A stretch of DNA of 5,994 nucleotides from Afipia sp. (GTDB taxonomy: Bacteria; Pseudomonadota; Alphaproteobacteria; Rhizobiales; Xanthobacteraceae), in assembly GCA_020056155.1 (NCBI GenBank), contig JAGVII010000454.1, forward strand, positions 1 to 5,994. Reading direction: 5' to 3'. Position numbers and translations under genes: made by a program. Below, piece by piece: positions 1 through 4,856 of the stretch. How positions within the stretch are numbered: the first letter of the stretch is position 1; each line of letters opens with the position of its first letter. The notes under the pieces are model-generated. The model was not told where the DNA came from, did not search any database, and saw only the letters and a program-made list of their open reading frames with translations.

Positions 1-207
1 AACAATGCCAATGTCAGGTTCATCGTCGATGCCGCGGGTCTGCCCAAGGATTGCGCGACATATGACCGCGTGGTTCTCGTCTTCAACGGCGACGATGATG
101 AGGCTCTCGGTGTCGCGCGCGCGGCATGGGCGGACGGCAAATCACGTGGTCTGGATCTGACGTACTGGCAGACCTACGAACGCGGAAAATGGCAGAAGCG
201 GGCGTAA
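1..207 (+). CDS. holC: DNA polymerase III subunit chi, C-terminal part (5' end outside window)
   Basis: The window opens inside this frame, and 68 codons are visible before the TAA at 205-207. Chi is a small accessory subunit of the clamp-loader complex; with psi it links the loader to single-strand-binding protein on the lagging strand. The visible part has the features I associate with the chi C-terminus: a hydrophobic strand RVVLVFNGDDDEA (residues 22-34 of the fragment), a helix with ARAAW, then DLTYWQTYERGKWQKRA at the very end. Family proteins are about 140-150 residues, so roughly the second half is present. The gene is followed by its own intrinsic terminator (261-287), so it is probably the last gene of its operon. 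Identification rests on remembered family motifs, without an alignment. Confidence 0.85.
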   Translation, partial: NNANVRFIVDAAGLPKDCATYDRVVLVFNGDDDEALGVARAAWADGKSRGLDLTYWQTYERGKWQKRA

Positions 208-260
208 GCTTAGGCAAGATGACAAATGCGTAACGTGCTTCTCTCGCCGCGCGGCGCGTG

Positions 261-287
261 AGGCCTGTTAACAATACAGCCTTTTTT
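261..287 (+). terminator. Rho-independent terminator after holC
   Basis: AGGCCTGT (261-268) and ACAGCCT (276-282) form a 7-bp stem with one bulged C and a TAACAAT loop. Six T residues follow directly (282-287). It lies 54 nt after the holC stop codon on the same strand, and no other gene is nearby for it to serve. Confidence 0.75.
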
Positions 288-480
288 CGTTGACCGGACT
301 GGTGGTTAGCCACCATGGTGTCGCAAAGGGGTGGTGGAAGGCCAGATGCGCACGGTGATCGGCAAGGTGTTCCATCGCTGCCGCCAAAAGACGCGCAAAT
401 GATTCTTTAGGCATTTGCTTTAAGTGATGTCCTGGTTCCGAAACGCGCAGCAAGCGCTAAAGTTGGTGTGAGAACAGATT

Positions 481-1011
481 TTGAGCGTCCTGCGTAAAAG
501 CATCCATGTCCGGCAGTTGGCGGCCCTCGTGATCCTGGCCCCCATGGTGACTGGCTGCGGCGGGTTGTCCGACTTCTCGCTCAAGGACCAGGAATGGTTC
601 GCGCGGCCAGGCAAGATTTTCAAAGGCGGCAATAGCGCGATTGAAACGCCGCCGCTCAGTCAGTCCAGGGAAGTCGCGCAGAGCGACCTGATTTCATCCG
701 ACGGTCAGTGTCCGGGTGTGCCGACGGCGGGCGCGCCTGCCGATGCCAATGCATCGTCGGAAGGCCAGGTCTCCGTGGCTCCCGTCGCGCTGGGTCATAC
801 CGAGTGCGATGTCGCGCGTGCGATTCCCGTGGCGCCCGACAATGTGAGCCTGTCGAACAATGCACGCGGCGACCGCGTCGCGCTCATTACCTGGCGGAGC
901 GGACCGCGCCCCGGCGCCTACACCTTCACGTCCGGCCGCCTGACGTCGATCGAGCGTGTCGATGTGCCGCCGCCGGAAAAACCTGCGCGCGGGACGAAGA
1001 AGCGGTCCTGA
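481..1011 (+). CDS. Predicted lipoprotein, conserved hypothetical, possible BamE/SmpA-like C-terminal domain
   Basis: This 176-residue protein has a type II (lipoprotein) signal: positive n-region (R5, K6, R11), hydrophobic stretch LAALVILAPM, and lipobox VTGC with the lipidated cysteine at position 26. It should therefore be anchored in the inner or outer membrane, facing the periplasm. The start is TTG at 481: an in-frame TGA lies at 469-471, and later in-frame starts would cut into the signal peptide. No convincing Shine-Dalgarno sequence precedes it. After a linker rich in Ala, Pro and Ser (about 60-100), residues 103-160 resemble the compact domain of BamE/SmpA lipoproteins (GHTECDVARAI..APDNV, then RPGAYTFTSGRLTSIERV). 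That assignment is an inference from pattern. C77 and C109 could form a disulfide. The tail is basic (RGTKKRS). It is convergent with the ABC-F gene, 4 bp away. Function is unknown. Confidence 0.85.
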   Translation: MSVLRKSIHVRQLAALVILAPMVTGCGGLSDFSLKDQEWFARPGKIFKGGNSAIETPPLSQSREVAQSDLISSDGQCPGVPTAGAPADANASSEGQVSVAPVALGHTECDVARAIPVAPDNVSLSNNARGDRVALITWRSGPRPGAYTFTSGRLTSIERVDVPPPEKPARGTKKRS

Positions 1012-1015
1012 TTTT

Positions 1016-2887
1016 TCAGCCTGTCGCTTCGTCGTAAGACGAACTTGCTTCCAGCCACTCGTCTTCCGCGCGTTGCAGCGCATCCGCCGCACTTGCGCGG
1101 GCCTTGGTGAGTTGCGCGGCCTGCTTCGGATCGCGCTTGAACAGGTCGGGCAGGGCGAGCGCGGCGTCGATCTTCTCGATAATGCCGGTGATCCGCGCGA
1201 TCTCGCTTTCAGCGTTTGAAATCTTCTGCTTGAGCGGGACGCGCTTTTCGGACTTCGCGCGCGCCGGCTTGCCGTTGCCGCGCTCATTGCCGGCGCGGTC
1301 GCGGCTTGAGGCGCGCATGCCACGTGCGGTCAGTACCGAGCGGCGGTAATCGTCGAGATCGCCGTCATAAGGCGTCACGGCGCGGTCCGCCACGACCCAT
1401 AGTTGATCGGCGCAGGCCTCGATCAGGTAGCGGTCATGCGAGACCATGATGATCGCACCGGGAAAATCGTTGATCGCTTCGGCGAGCGCCGCGCGGCTGT
1501 CGATATCCAGATGGTTGGTCGGCTCGTCGAGGATGATCATGTTCGGGCCGTAGAACGTCGCCAGCCCGAGCAGAAGCCGCGCCTTCTCGCCGCCGGACAG
1601 CGAACTGACCTTCGTGTCCCCAGCCTTGCCGGAGAAGCCGATGGCGCCGGTGCGGGCGCGCACCTTGGTTTCCGTTTCGTGCGGCATCAGCCTGCGCAGG
1701 TGATCGTAAGCCGAGCCGTCGAGATCGAGTTCGTCGGTCTGGTGCTGCGCGAAGTAGCCGACCGACAGCTTGTCGGCGCGCACCACCTTGCCGGAAAACG
1801 GCGCCAGCTTGCCGGCGATCAGTTTTACCAGCGTCGATTTCCCGTTGCCGTTGGAGCCGAGCAACGCGATGCGATCGTCGTTGTCGATGCGCAGCGTGAC
1901 GTTGTTGAGCACCGGCTTTGCCGGATCGTATCCGACCGATACGCCGTCCACTGCGATGATCGGCGGCGACAGGATTTTGTCGGGCACCGGAAACGTGATT
2001 TCGCGGACGTCCTGTGTCACCAGAGCCGTCACCGGCTTCATGCGTTCCAGCATCTTGACGCGCGACTGCGCCTGCTTGGCCTTTGAGGCCTTAGCCTTGA
2101 AGCGATCGACGAACGCCTGCAACCGCTTGCGCTCGTCCATCTGCTTCTTGGCATGCTTGGCGTCAAGCATCTCGCGCGTGGCGCGCTGTTCCTCGAACGA
2201 CGAATAGGTGCCCTTGTAGAGCGTGAGCTTGCCGCGATCGAGATGCAGGATTTGGTCGACGGATGTGTCGAGCAGGTCGCGGTCGTGGCTGATGACGATC
2301 ACGGTGCGCGGATAATTCGCAAGATGATCCTCGAGCCACAGCGTGCCTTCGAGATCGAGGTAGTTGGTCGGCTCGTCGAGCAGCAGCAGATCGGGCGCGG
2401 CGAACAGCGTCGCCGCCAGCGCCACGCGCATGCGCCAGCCGCCGGAAAATTCCGAGCAGGAGCGCGCCTGATCGGCGGTGGAGAAGCCTAAACCGGAGAG
2501 AATAGCTGCCGCGCGGGCGGGGGCGGAATGCGCATCGATGTCCACGAGCCGGGTCTGGATATCGGCGATGCGATGCGGATCGTGGGCGGTTTCCGCTTCA
2601 TGGAGCAGCGCGGCGCGCTCCAGATCCGCCTTGAGTACGACGTCGATCAAGCTTTCCGGGCCGTCGGGGGCTTCCTGCGCAAGGCTGCCGACGCGCCAGC
2701 GCGGCGGAATCGAAATCGAGCCGGTTTCGGTCGGCAATTCACCCCGAATGGCGTGAAACAGCGTCGATTTGCCGACGCCGTTGCGGCCGACGAAGCCGAC
2801 GCGCGCACCTGGCACGATCTGCACCGTGCTCTGGTCGATCAGAAGGCGTCCGGCGATCCGGATCGAGATGTCATTGATGGAAAGCAT
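1016..2887 (-). CDS. yheS: ABC-F family ATPase, YheS-like (soluble, ribosome-associated)
   Basis: This complete 623-residue protein has two ABC nucleotide-binding domains and no membrane segments, the ABC-F layout. NBD1: Walker A GRNGVGKST (34-42), signature FSGGW (147-151), Walker B LLLLDE (167-172) with catalytic E172, and switch H201. NBD2: Walker A GSNGNGKST (344-352), signature LSGGE (430-434), Walker B MIILDE (450-455) with E455, and H484. The charged linker between them (about 225-290, including RFKAKASKAKQAQSR at 262-276) is the P-site tether that ABC-F proteins insert near the ribosomal peptidyl-tRNA. A basic spacer and a predicted coiled coil (551-620) end the protein. FSGGWRMR, YSSFEEQRATR, GYFAQHQ and YDGDLDDY match E. 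coli YheS (about 637 residues) as I remember it better than Uup or EttA. All catalytic residues are intact. The ATG at 2887 has only a weak Shine-Dalgarno sequence. Its exact translational role is not established by sequence. Confidence 0.96.
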   Translation of the reverse strand: MLSINDISIRIAGRLLIDQSTVQIVPGARVGFVGRNGVGKSTLFHAIRGELPTETGSISIPPRWRVGSLAQEAPDGPESLIDVVLKADLERAALLHEAETAHDPHRIADIQTRLVDIDAHSAPARAAAILSGLGFSTADQARSCSEFSGGWRMRVALAATLFAAPDLLLLDEPTNYLDLEGTLWLEDHLANYPRTVIVISHDRDLLDTSVDQILHLDRGKLTLYKGTYSSFEEQRATREMLDAKHAKKQMDERKRLQAFVDRFKAKASKAKQAQSRVKMLERMKPVTALVTQDVREITFPVPDKILSPPIIAVDGVSVGYDPAKPVLNNVTLRIDNDDRIALLGSNGNGKSTLVKLIAGKLAPFSGKVVRADKLSVGYFAQHQTDELDLDGSAYDHLRRLMPHETETKVRARTGAIGFSGKAGDTKVSSLSGGEKARLLLGLATFYGPNMIILDEPTNHLDIDSRAALAEAINDFPGAIIMVSHDRYLIEACADQLWVVADRAVTPYDGDLDDYRRSVLTARGMRASSRDRAGNERGNGKPARAKSEKRVPLKQKISNAESEIARITGIIEKIDAALALPDLFKRDPKQAAQLTKARASAADALQRAEDEWLEASSSYDEATG

Positions 2888-2945
2888 GGCGGGCTTTTAC
2901 GAAACAGGCCGCCGAACGCAACAGCTTTGTCAGGTCGATTTGTGA

Positions 2946-2975
2946 CGGATCGCGCCGCTTTTGGCGTGCGATCCG
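2946..2975. repeat. Inverted repeat between the small protein gene and the ABC-F gene
   Basis: CGGATCGC (2946-2953) pairs perfectly with GCGATCCG (2968-2975). An inner GCC/GGC pair lengthens the stem, leaving a 2-nt bulge and a GCTTTT loop. Neither side has a proper T-run, so a classical terminator is unlikely. It lies 58 nt upstream of the ABC-F start codon on the transcribed side. It could be an mRNA processing or stability hairpin, a protein site, or a dispersed repeat. Confidence 0.5.
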
Positions 2976-2994
2976 GTTGTTTGAGGAAGATGCG

Positions 2995-3201
2995 CTAGCG
3001 CGCTTCCATCTCCGGCACCAGCGAGGGGGCCTTTTCCCCGTCGAGTTCCGGCAGCCGAGCGATCAGCGCGCGCAGGCGCTGCGACATATCCGGCGACTCG
3101 CGGTTGAGTACATCGCGCAGCTTTTCGCCGATGCCCTGCCAGACGGCCTCGCAGTGGATGTGATCGAGATGGACATCAGCAGCGTTCAATCGAGTCGCCA
3201 T
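2995..3201 (-). CDS. Small hypothetical protein, 68 residues, mostly helical
   Basis: The protein starts MATRLNAADVHLDHIHC and ends APSLVPEMEAR. It has no signal peptide or membrane segment and is rich in Leu, Arg and Glu. Two amphipathic helices look likely (about 18-35 and 38-54). The cluster H11, H14, H16, C17 could bind a metal, but this is only a pattern. The ATG at 3201 has a GGA 7 nt upstream, an acceptable short Shine-Dalgarno sequence. The codons are GC-rich like the neighbours, and I have an impression of similar small proteins in Bradyrhizobium genomes, which I cannot verify here. It is in the same direction as the ABC-F gene, 107 bp upstream, so the two could share a transcript. 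No function can be assigned. Confidence 0.68.
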   Translation of the reverse strand: MATRLNAADVHLDHIHCEAVWQGIGEKLRDVLNRESPDMSQRLRALIARLPELDGEKAPSLVPEMEAR

Positions 3202-3341
3202 GATCTATTCCAATTCGTTTCAACTTCTATTCAATACCACGAGACAACGCGGCTGCGGCTGTCCAGGTTCGCGCCTTCTTCGCGCATGGTTTGAAATCCG
3301 TAAAAATTTATAAATCGGGAACCGGGAACTCTCGATCGAGA

Positions 3342-3379
3342 TGAAGAAAGCCCCCGAACAGTGTCATCTGCCGGGGGCT
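3342..3379 (-). terminator. Rho-independent terminator after the downstream His-rich gene
   Basis: On the minus strand AGCCCCCG (3372-3379) pairs with CGGGGGCT (3349-3356). The inner CAG/CTG pairs extend the stem, and the T-rich tail TTTCTTCAT follows. It begins 31 nt after the TAA of the gene at 3410-3664 and is oriented for that gene. Confidence 0.8.
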
Positions 3380-3409
3380 AAAGTTTTGGGAGGAGTGGAT
3401 GCGATCCGC

Positions 3410-3664
3410 TTAGTAGCAGACGTTCACCACACGATAGCGCAGGCCATACGGGGTCCGGACCAGGCGCTTCACATAGCAACCGCCGTAGCCAGGGCCATAA
3501 CCGCCGGCGAAGAAGCGGTACCCGCCACCCCAGTGGCCATGATGGTGACCGTGATGATGGTGATGATGCCAGCCCTTGCCCTTGGCGGAAGCAGCCGTGG
3601 GAAGCAGGGCGGCGGTGGACAGAGCAGCGACAGCAGCCAGTCCAAGAACGAGTTTGCGCAACAT
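3410..3664 (-). CDS. Secreted His-rich mini-protein (tandem copy 1)
   Basis: This 84-residue precursor has a clear Sec signal peptide: MLRK, a long Ala/Leu core, and AASA with predicted cleavage after residue 27. The mature part is about 57 residues. It begins with a histidine block (H33-H38, H40-H42, H44), continues with Gly/Tyr-rich sequence, and ends GYGGCYVKRLVRTPYGLRY plus VVNVCY. It has two cysteines in the mature part (C63, C83), 20 residues apart, suited to a disulfide in the periplasm. The start at 3664 is set by a strong AAGGAG (3672-3677 on the complement) 7 nt upstream. The frame is open further upstream, but that part overlaps the neighbouring terminator and gene and is not credible. 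It is a paralogue of the protein at 3805-4065: same start sequence, signal peptide and C-terminal signature. I recall similar C-terminal signatures in small exported proteins of Bradyrhizobium relatives. Metal binding is an inference from the histidines; function is unknown. Confidence 0.87.
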   Translation of the reverse strand: MLRKLVLGLAAVAALSTAALLPTAASAKGKGWHHHHHHGHHHGHWGGGYRFFAGGYGPGYGGCYVKRLVRTPYGLRYRVVNVCY

Positions 3665-3665
3665 G
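3643..3665 (-). repeat. Direct repeat, copy A (start region of tandem gene 1)
   Basis: These 23 bases, covering the start codon, the first seven codons and the base before the ATG, are identical to 4044-4066. Identity at DNA level in an otherwise diverged pair supports origin by tandem duplication, or recent gene conversion of the 5' end. Confidence 0.85.
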
Positions 3666-3770
3666 ACAAGTCTCCTTCGGTTTGGCGCGGTGCGCCGTTG
3701 ATGTGTCCCTGCATGTCTGTCGTTGCGTACTTGCGGATGGTTCGATGCGCCGTGGAGGGCCGGGTGCGAC

Positions 3771-3798
3771 AAAAAGGACCGGCCGCTTTGGCGGCCGG
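3771..3798 (-). terminator. Strong rho-independent terminator between the tandem His-rich genes
   Basis: On the minus strand CCGGCCGC (3791-3798) pairs perfectly with GCGGCCGG (3779-3786) across a 4-nt loop, then TCCTTTTTG follows. It starts 6 nt after the TGA of the gene at 3805-4065. It should stop most read-through into the second gene, so the gene at 3410-3664 probably has its own promoter in the 140-bp gap. Confidence 0.9.
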
Positions 3799-3804
3799 CG
3801 CTGA

Positions 3805-4065
3805 TCAGTAGCAGCGGTTCACCAGCCGCTCCCGATAACCCCACGGGGTCGGAACCACACGGCGCACATAACAGCCGCCATATCCTGTGCCGAAATAGAG
3901 GGGGCGGCCGGCGAAGCGAGGTCCGGCCCAGTTGCGGTGGAAGCCGCCGCCGTGCCAGCCGCCGTGGCCGTTGTGCCAGCCATGCGCGGACGCGGTGGAC
4001 GGGGTGAACGCAGCCGCGCCTAGCGCCACGCTCGCGGCGCATGCAAGAACGAGTTTGCGCAACAT
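3805..4065 (-). CDS. Secreted His/Gly-rich mini-protein (tandem copy 2)
   Basis: This 86-residue precursor has signal peptide MLRKLVLACAASVALG... ending STASA, with predicted cleavage after residue 27. The mature part starts HGWHNGHGGWHGGGFH, so its histidines (H28, H31, H34, H38, H43) are spread among glycines, unlike the solid His block of its paralogue. It ends GYGGCYVRRVVPTPWGYR then ERLVNRCY. Mature cysteines are C65 and C85, the same 20-residue spacing as in the other copy. Two ATGs are possible, at 4071 and 4065. The AAGGAG at 4072-4077 abuts the first and sits 6 nt from the second, and the paralogue starts at MLRK, so 4065 is chosen. It is divergent from ndk and followed at once by a strong terminator. 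Periplasmic or surface location is predicted. The role is unknown; metal binding is possible. Confidence 0.87.
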   Translation of the reverse strand: MLRKLVLACAASVALGAAAFTPSTASAHGWHNGHGGWHGGGFHRNWAGPRFAGRPLYFGTGYGGCYVRRVVPTPWGYRERLVNRCY

Positions 4066-4066
4066 G
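4044..4066 (-). repeat. Direct repeat, copy B (start region of tandem gene 2)
   Basis: Identical over 23 bases to 3643-3665, offset 401 bp. It spans the ATG at 4065 and the first codons. The shared boundary also supports this ATG over the one at 4071, because the identity stops just upstream of it. Confidence 0.85.
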
Positions 4067-4071
4067 GTCAT

Positions 4072-4077
4072 CTCCTT
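4072..4077 (-). promoter_or_regulatory. Ribosome binding site that decides the start of the gene at 3805-4065
   Basis: AAGGAG on the minus strand is directly followed by ATGACCATG. The first ATG has zero spacing and the second has 6 nt, the normal distance, so translation should begin at 4065. Confidence 0.8.
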
Positions 4078-4086
4078 GAGTTTGCT

Positions 4087-4116
4087 GCGAGGGGCGCGGG
4101 ATTCGCGCAGCCTCGC
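4087..4116 (-). other. GC-rich hairpin in the leader of the His-rich gene
   Basis: On the minus strand GCGAGG (4111-4116) pairs with CCTCGC (4087-4092), and the inner CGCG (4104-4107) pairs with CGCG (4095-4098) around an AATCC loop. It sits about 10 nt upstream of the Shine-Dalgarno sequence, where it could affect mRNA stability or translation. Confidence 0.4.
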
Positions 4117-4228
4117 TGCTCACAAGGTAAGCCCGCGATCCTGAACCCGACCGCGACGGCCGGGTCAGTCAGCGTTCATATTGGTGAAGGTCCAGGTAAG
4201 CCTTAGTCGATGTAACCCTTGGCATGGG

Positions 4229-4243
4229 TTCGATTAAATCGAA
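4229..4243. promoter_or_regulatory. Perfect 15-bp palindrome, candidate operator
   Basis: TTCGATTAAATCGAA has perfect 7-bp arms around a single A. It is AT-rich in a GC-rich region and lies 80 bp upstream of the ndk -35 box and 164 bp upstream of the His-rich gene start, so it could serve either gene. It does not match the FNR/FixK half-sites (TTGAT...ATCAA) or the alphaproteobacterial LexA box (GTTC-N7-GTTC). The regulator is unknown. Confidence 0.4.
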
Positions 4244-4322
4244 GCAGGGCTTGGCAGGAGCGCGCGGCGGGGTTATCGGGAGGGCGATGTCGTCCATCCC
4301 GGACGGGCTCTGGTATGCCAGC

Positions 4323-4351
4323 TTGCCGTTGCATCACCGCGCCGTTATAAG
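4323..4351 (+). promoter_or_regulatory. Sigma-70-type promoter of ndk
   Basis: TTGCCG (4323-4328) and TATAAG (4346-4351) are separated by exactly 17 bp. Each is close to the consensus (TTGACA, TATAAT). Transcription would start near 4358, giving a leader of about 39 nt that contains the Shine-Dalgarno sequence AAGGA (4383-4387). The -10 box lies inside an inverted repeat, CCGCGC (4337-4342) and GCGCGG (4351-4356), with outer GTTG/CAAC. Confidence 0.65.
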
Positions 4352-4396
4352 CGCGGCAACCCTTCCAACAGACCTGCTTTCCAAGGACAAGTTATC

Positions 4397-4819
4397 ATGG
4401 CGATTGAGCGCACCTTTTCGATCATCAAGCCGGACGCGACCGCGCGCAATCTGACCGGCGCCGTCAATGCCATCATCGAGAAAGCCGGACTGCGGATCGT
4501 TGCGCAAAAGCGCATCCTTATGACCCGCGCCCAGGCCGAGACGTTTTACGCCGTGCACAAGGCACGTCCGTTCTTCGGCGAACTGGTCGATTTCATGATT
4601 TCCGGCCCGGTGGTTGTTCAGGTTCTCGAAGGCGAGGGCGCCATCCTGAAGTATCGCGACGTGATGGGCGCAACCGATCCGTCGAAGGCGGCTGAGGGCA
4701 CCATCCGCAAGGCGCACGCCAAGTCGATCGGCGAGAACTCGGTGCATGGTTCGGACGCTGCCGAGACCGCGGCGATCGAGATCGCGCAGTTCTTTGCGGG
4801 AAATGAAATCGTCGGCTGA
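4397..4819 (+). CDS. ndk: Nucleoside diphosphate kinase
   Basis: Ndk transfers the gamma-phosphate of ATP to other (deoxy)nucleoside diphosphates through a phosphohistidine, balancing cytoplasmic NTP and dNTP pools. The 140-residue protein has the normal bacterial length and all the hallmarks: [11 protein letters not shown] at the N-terminus with K11, [16 protein letters not shown] (57-72), VLEGEGAI (76-83), [14 protein letters not shown] (91-104), and the active-site segment [11 protein letters not shown] with catalytic H117. The start is the ATG at 4397, with AAGGA 9 nt upstream and a good promoter at 4323-4351. No T-run terminator follows, and the terC-family gene begins 37 bp later, so the two are probably transcribed together. 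Confidence 0.98.
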   Translation: MAIERTFSIIKPDATARNLTGAVNAIIEKAGLRIVAQKRILMTRAQAETFYAVHKARPFFGELVDFMISGPVVVQVLEGEGAILKYRDVMGATDPSKAAEGTIRKAHAKSIGENSVHGSDAAETAAIEIAQFFAGNEIVG

Positions 4820-4850
4820 GTAACAGCCGCCGCTGAATTGGCCGGGGGCC
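4813..4850 (+). other. Paired hairpins over the ndk stop codon and ndk-terC gap
   Basis: CGGCTG (4813-4818) pairs perfectly with CAGCCG (4824-4829) around a loop starting with the last base of the ndk TGA. A second, smaller hairpin GGCC-GGG-GGCC (4840-4850) contains the only G-rich tract that could act as Shine-Dalgarno sequence for the GTG at 4857. These might tune read-through or translation of the second gene; this is an inference. Confidence 0.35.
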
Positions 4851-4856
4851 TTTGAC

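Larger units (their letters stand above)
4066..4396. other. Divergent intergenic region between the His-rich gene and ndk
   Basis: These 331 bases contain no credible gene. From left to right they hold the Shine-Dalgarno sequence of the His-rich gene (4072-4077), a GC-rich leader hairpin (4087-4116), an imperfect hairpin ACCCG-A-CC/GG-C-CGGGT (4145-4165), an AACCC/GGGTT inverted repeat (4214-4230), a perfect 15-bp palindrome (4229-4243), and the ndk promoter (4323-4351). I could not find a convincing promoter for the minus-strand gene. Short frames on either strand here lack a Shine-Dalgarno sequence and recognisable protein features. Confidence 0.7.

Noticed and set aside
300..320. Hairpin TGGTGG-TTAG-CCACCA with an overlapping palindrome CACCATGGTG
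   Set aside because: The sequence is real, but it has no T-run, no clear promoter nearby and no matching riboswitch class. It is probably chance in a GC-rich spacer.
268..453. Minus-strand frame of 61 codons (or 48 from the ATG at 414) in the holC-lipoprotein gap
   Set aside because: It overlaps the holC terminator, lacks a Shine-Dalgarno sequence, shows little third-position GC bias and no recognisable motif. A real small gene cannot be fully excluded.
694..1323. Long minus-strand frame across the lipoprotein gene and ABC-F 3' end
   Set aside because: Arg/Ser-rich shadow of two well-supported genes, with no family features.
1403..2086. 227-codon plus-strand frame inside the ABC-F gene
   Set aside because: Antisense shadow produced by high GC; the minus strand has all ABC-F motifs in one frame.
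3300..3314. AT-rich tract TAAAAATTTATAAAT as a sigma-70 promoter
   Set aside because: TATAAA-like hexamers occur, but no -35 element is found at 16-18 bp on either strand. It may simply be an UP-like or unconstrained tract.
3341..3811. Plus-strand frame antisense to the His-rich gene
   Set aside because: It starts in the terminator hairpin and is rich in Met/Val only because it is the complement of His codons.
3410..4123. 237-codon minus-strand frame extending the His-rich gene upstream through its neighbour
   Set aside because: The upstream part reads the paralogue in the wrong frame and crosses a strong terminator. The strong Shine-Dalgarno sequence and signal peptide set the start at 3664.
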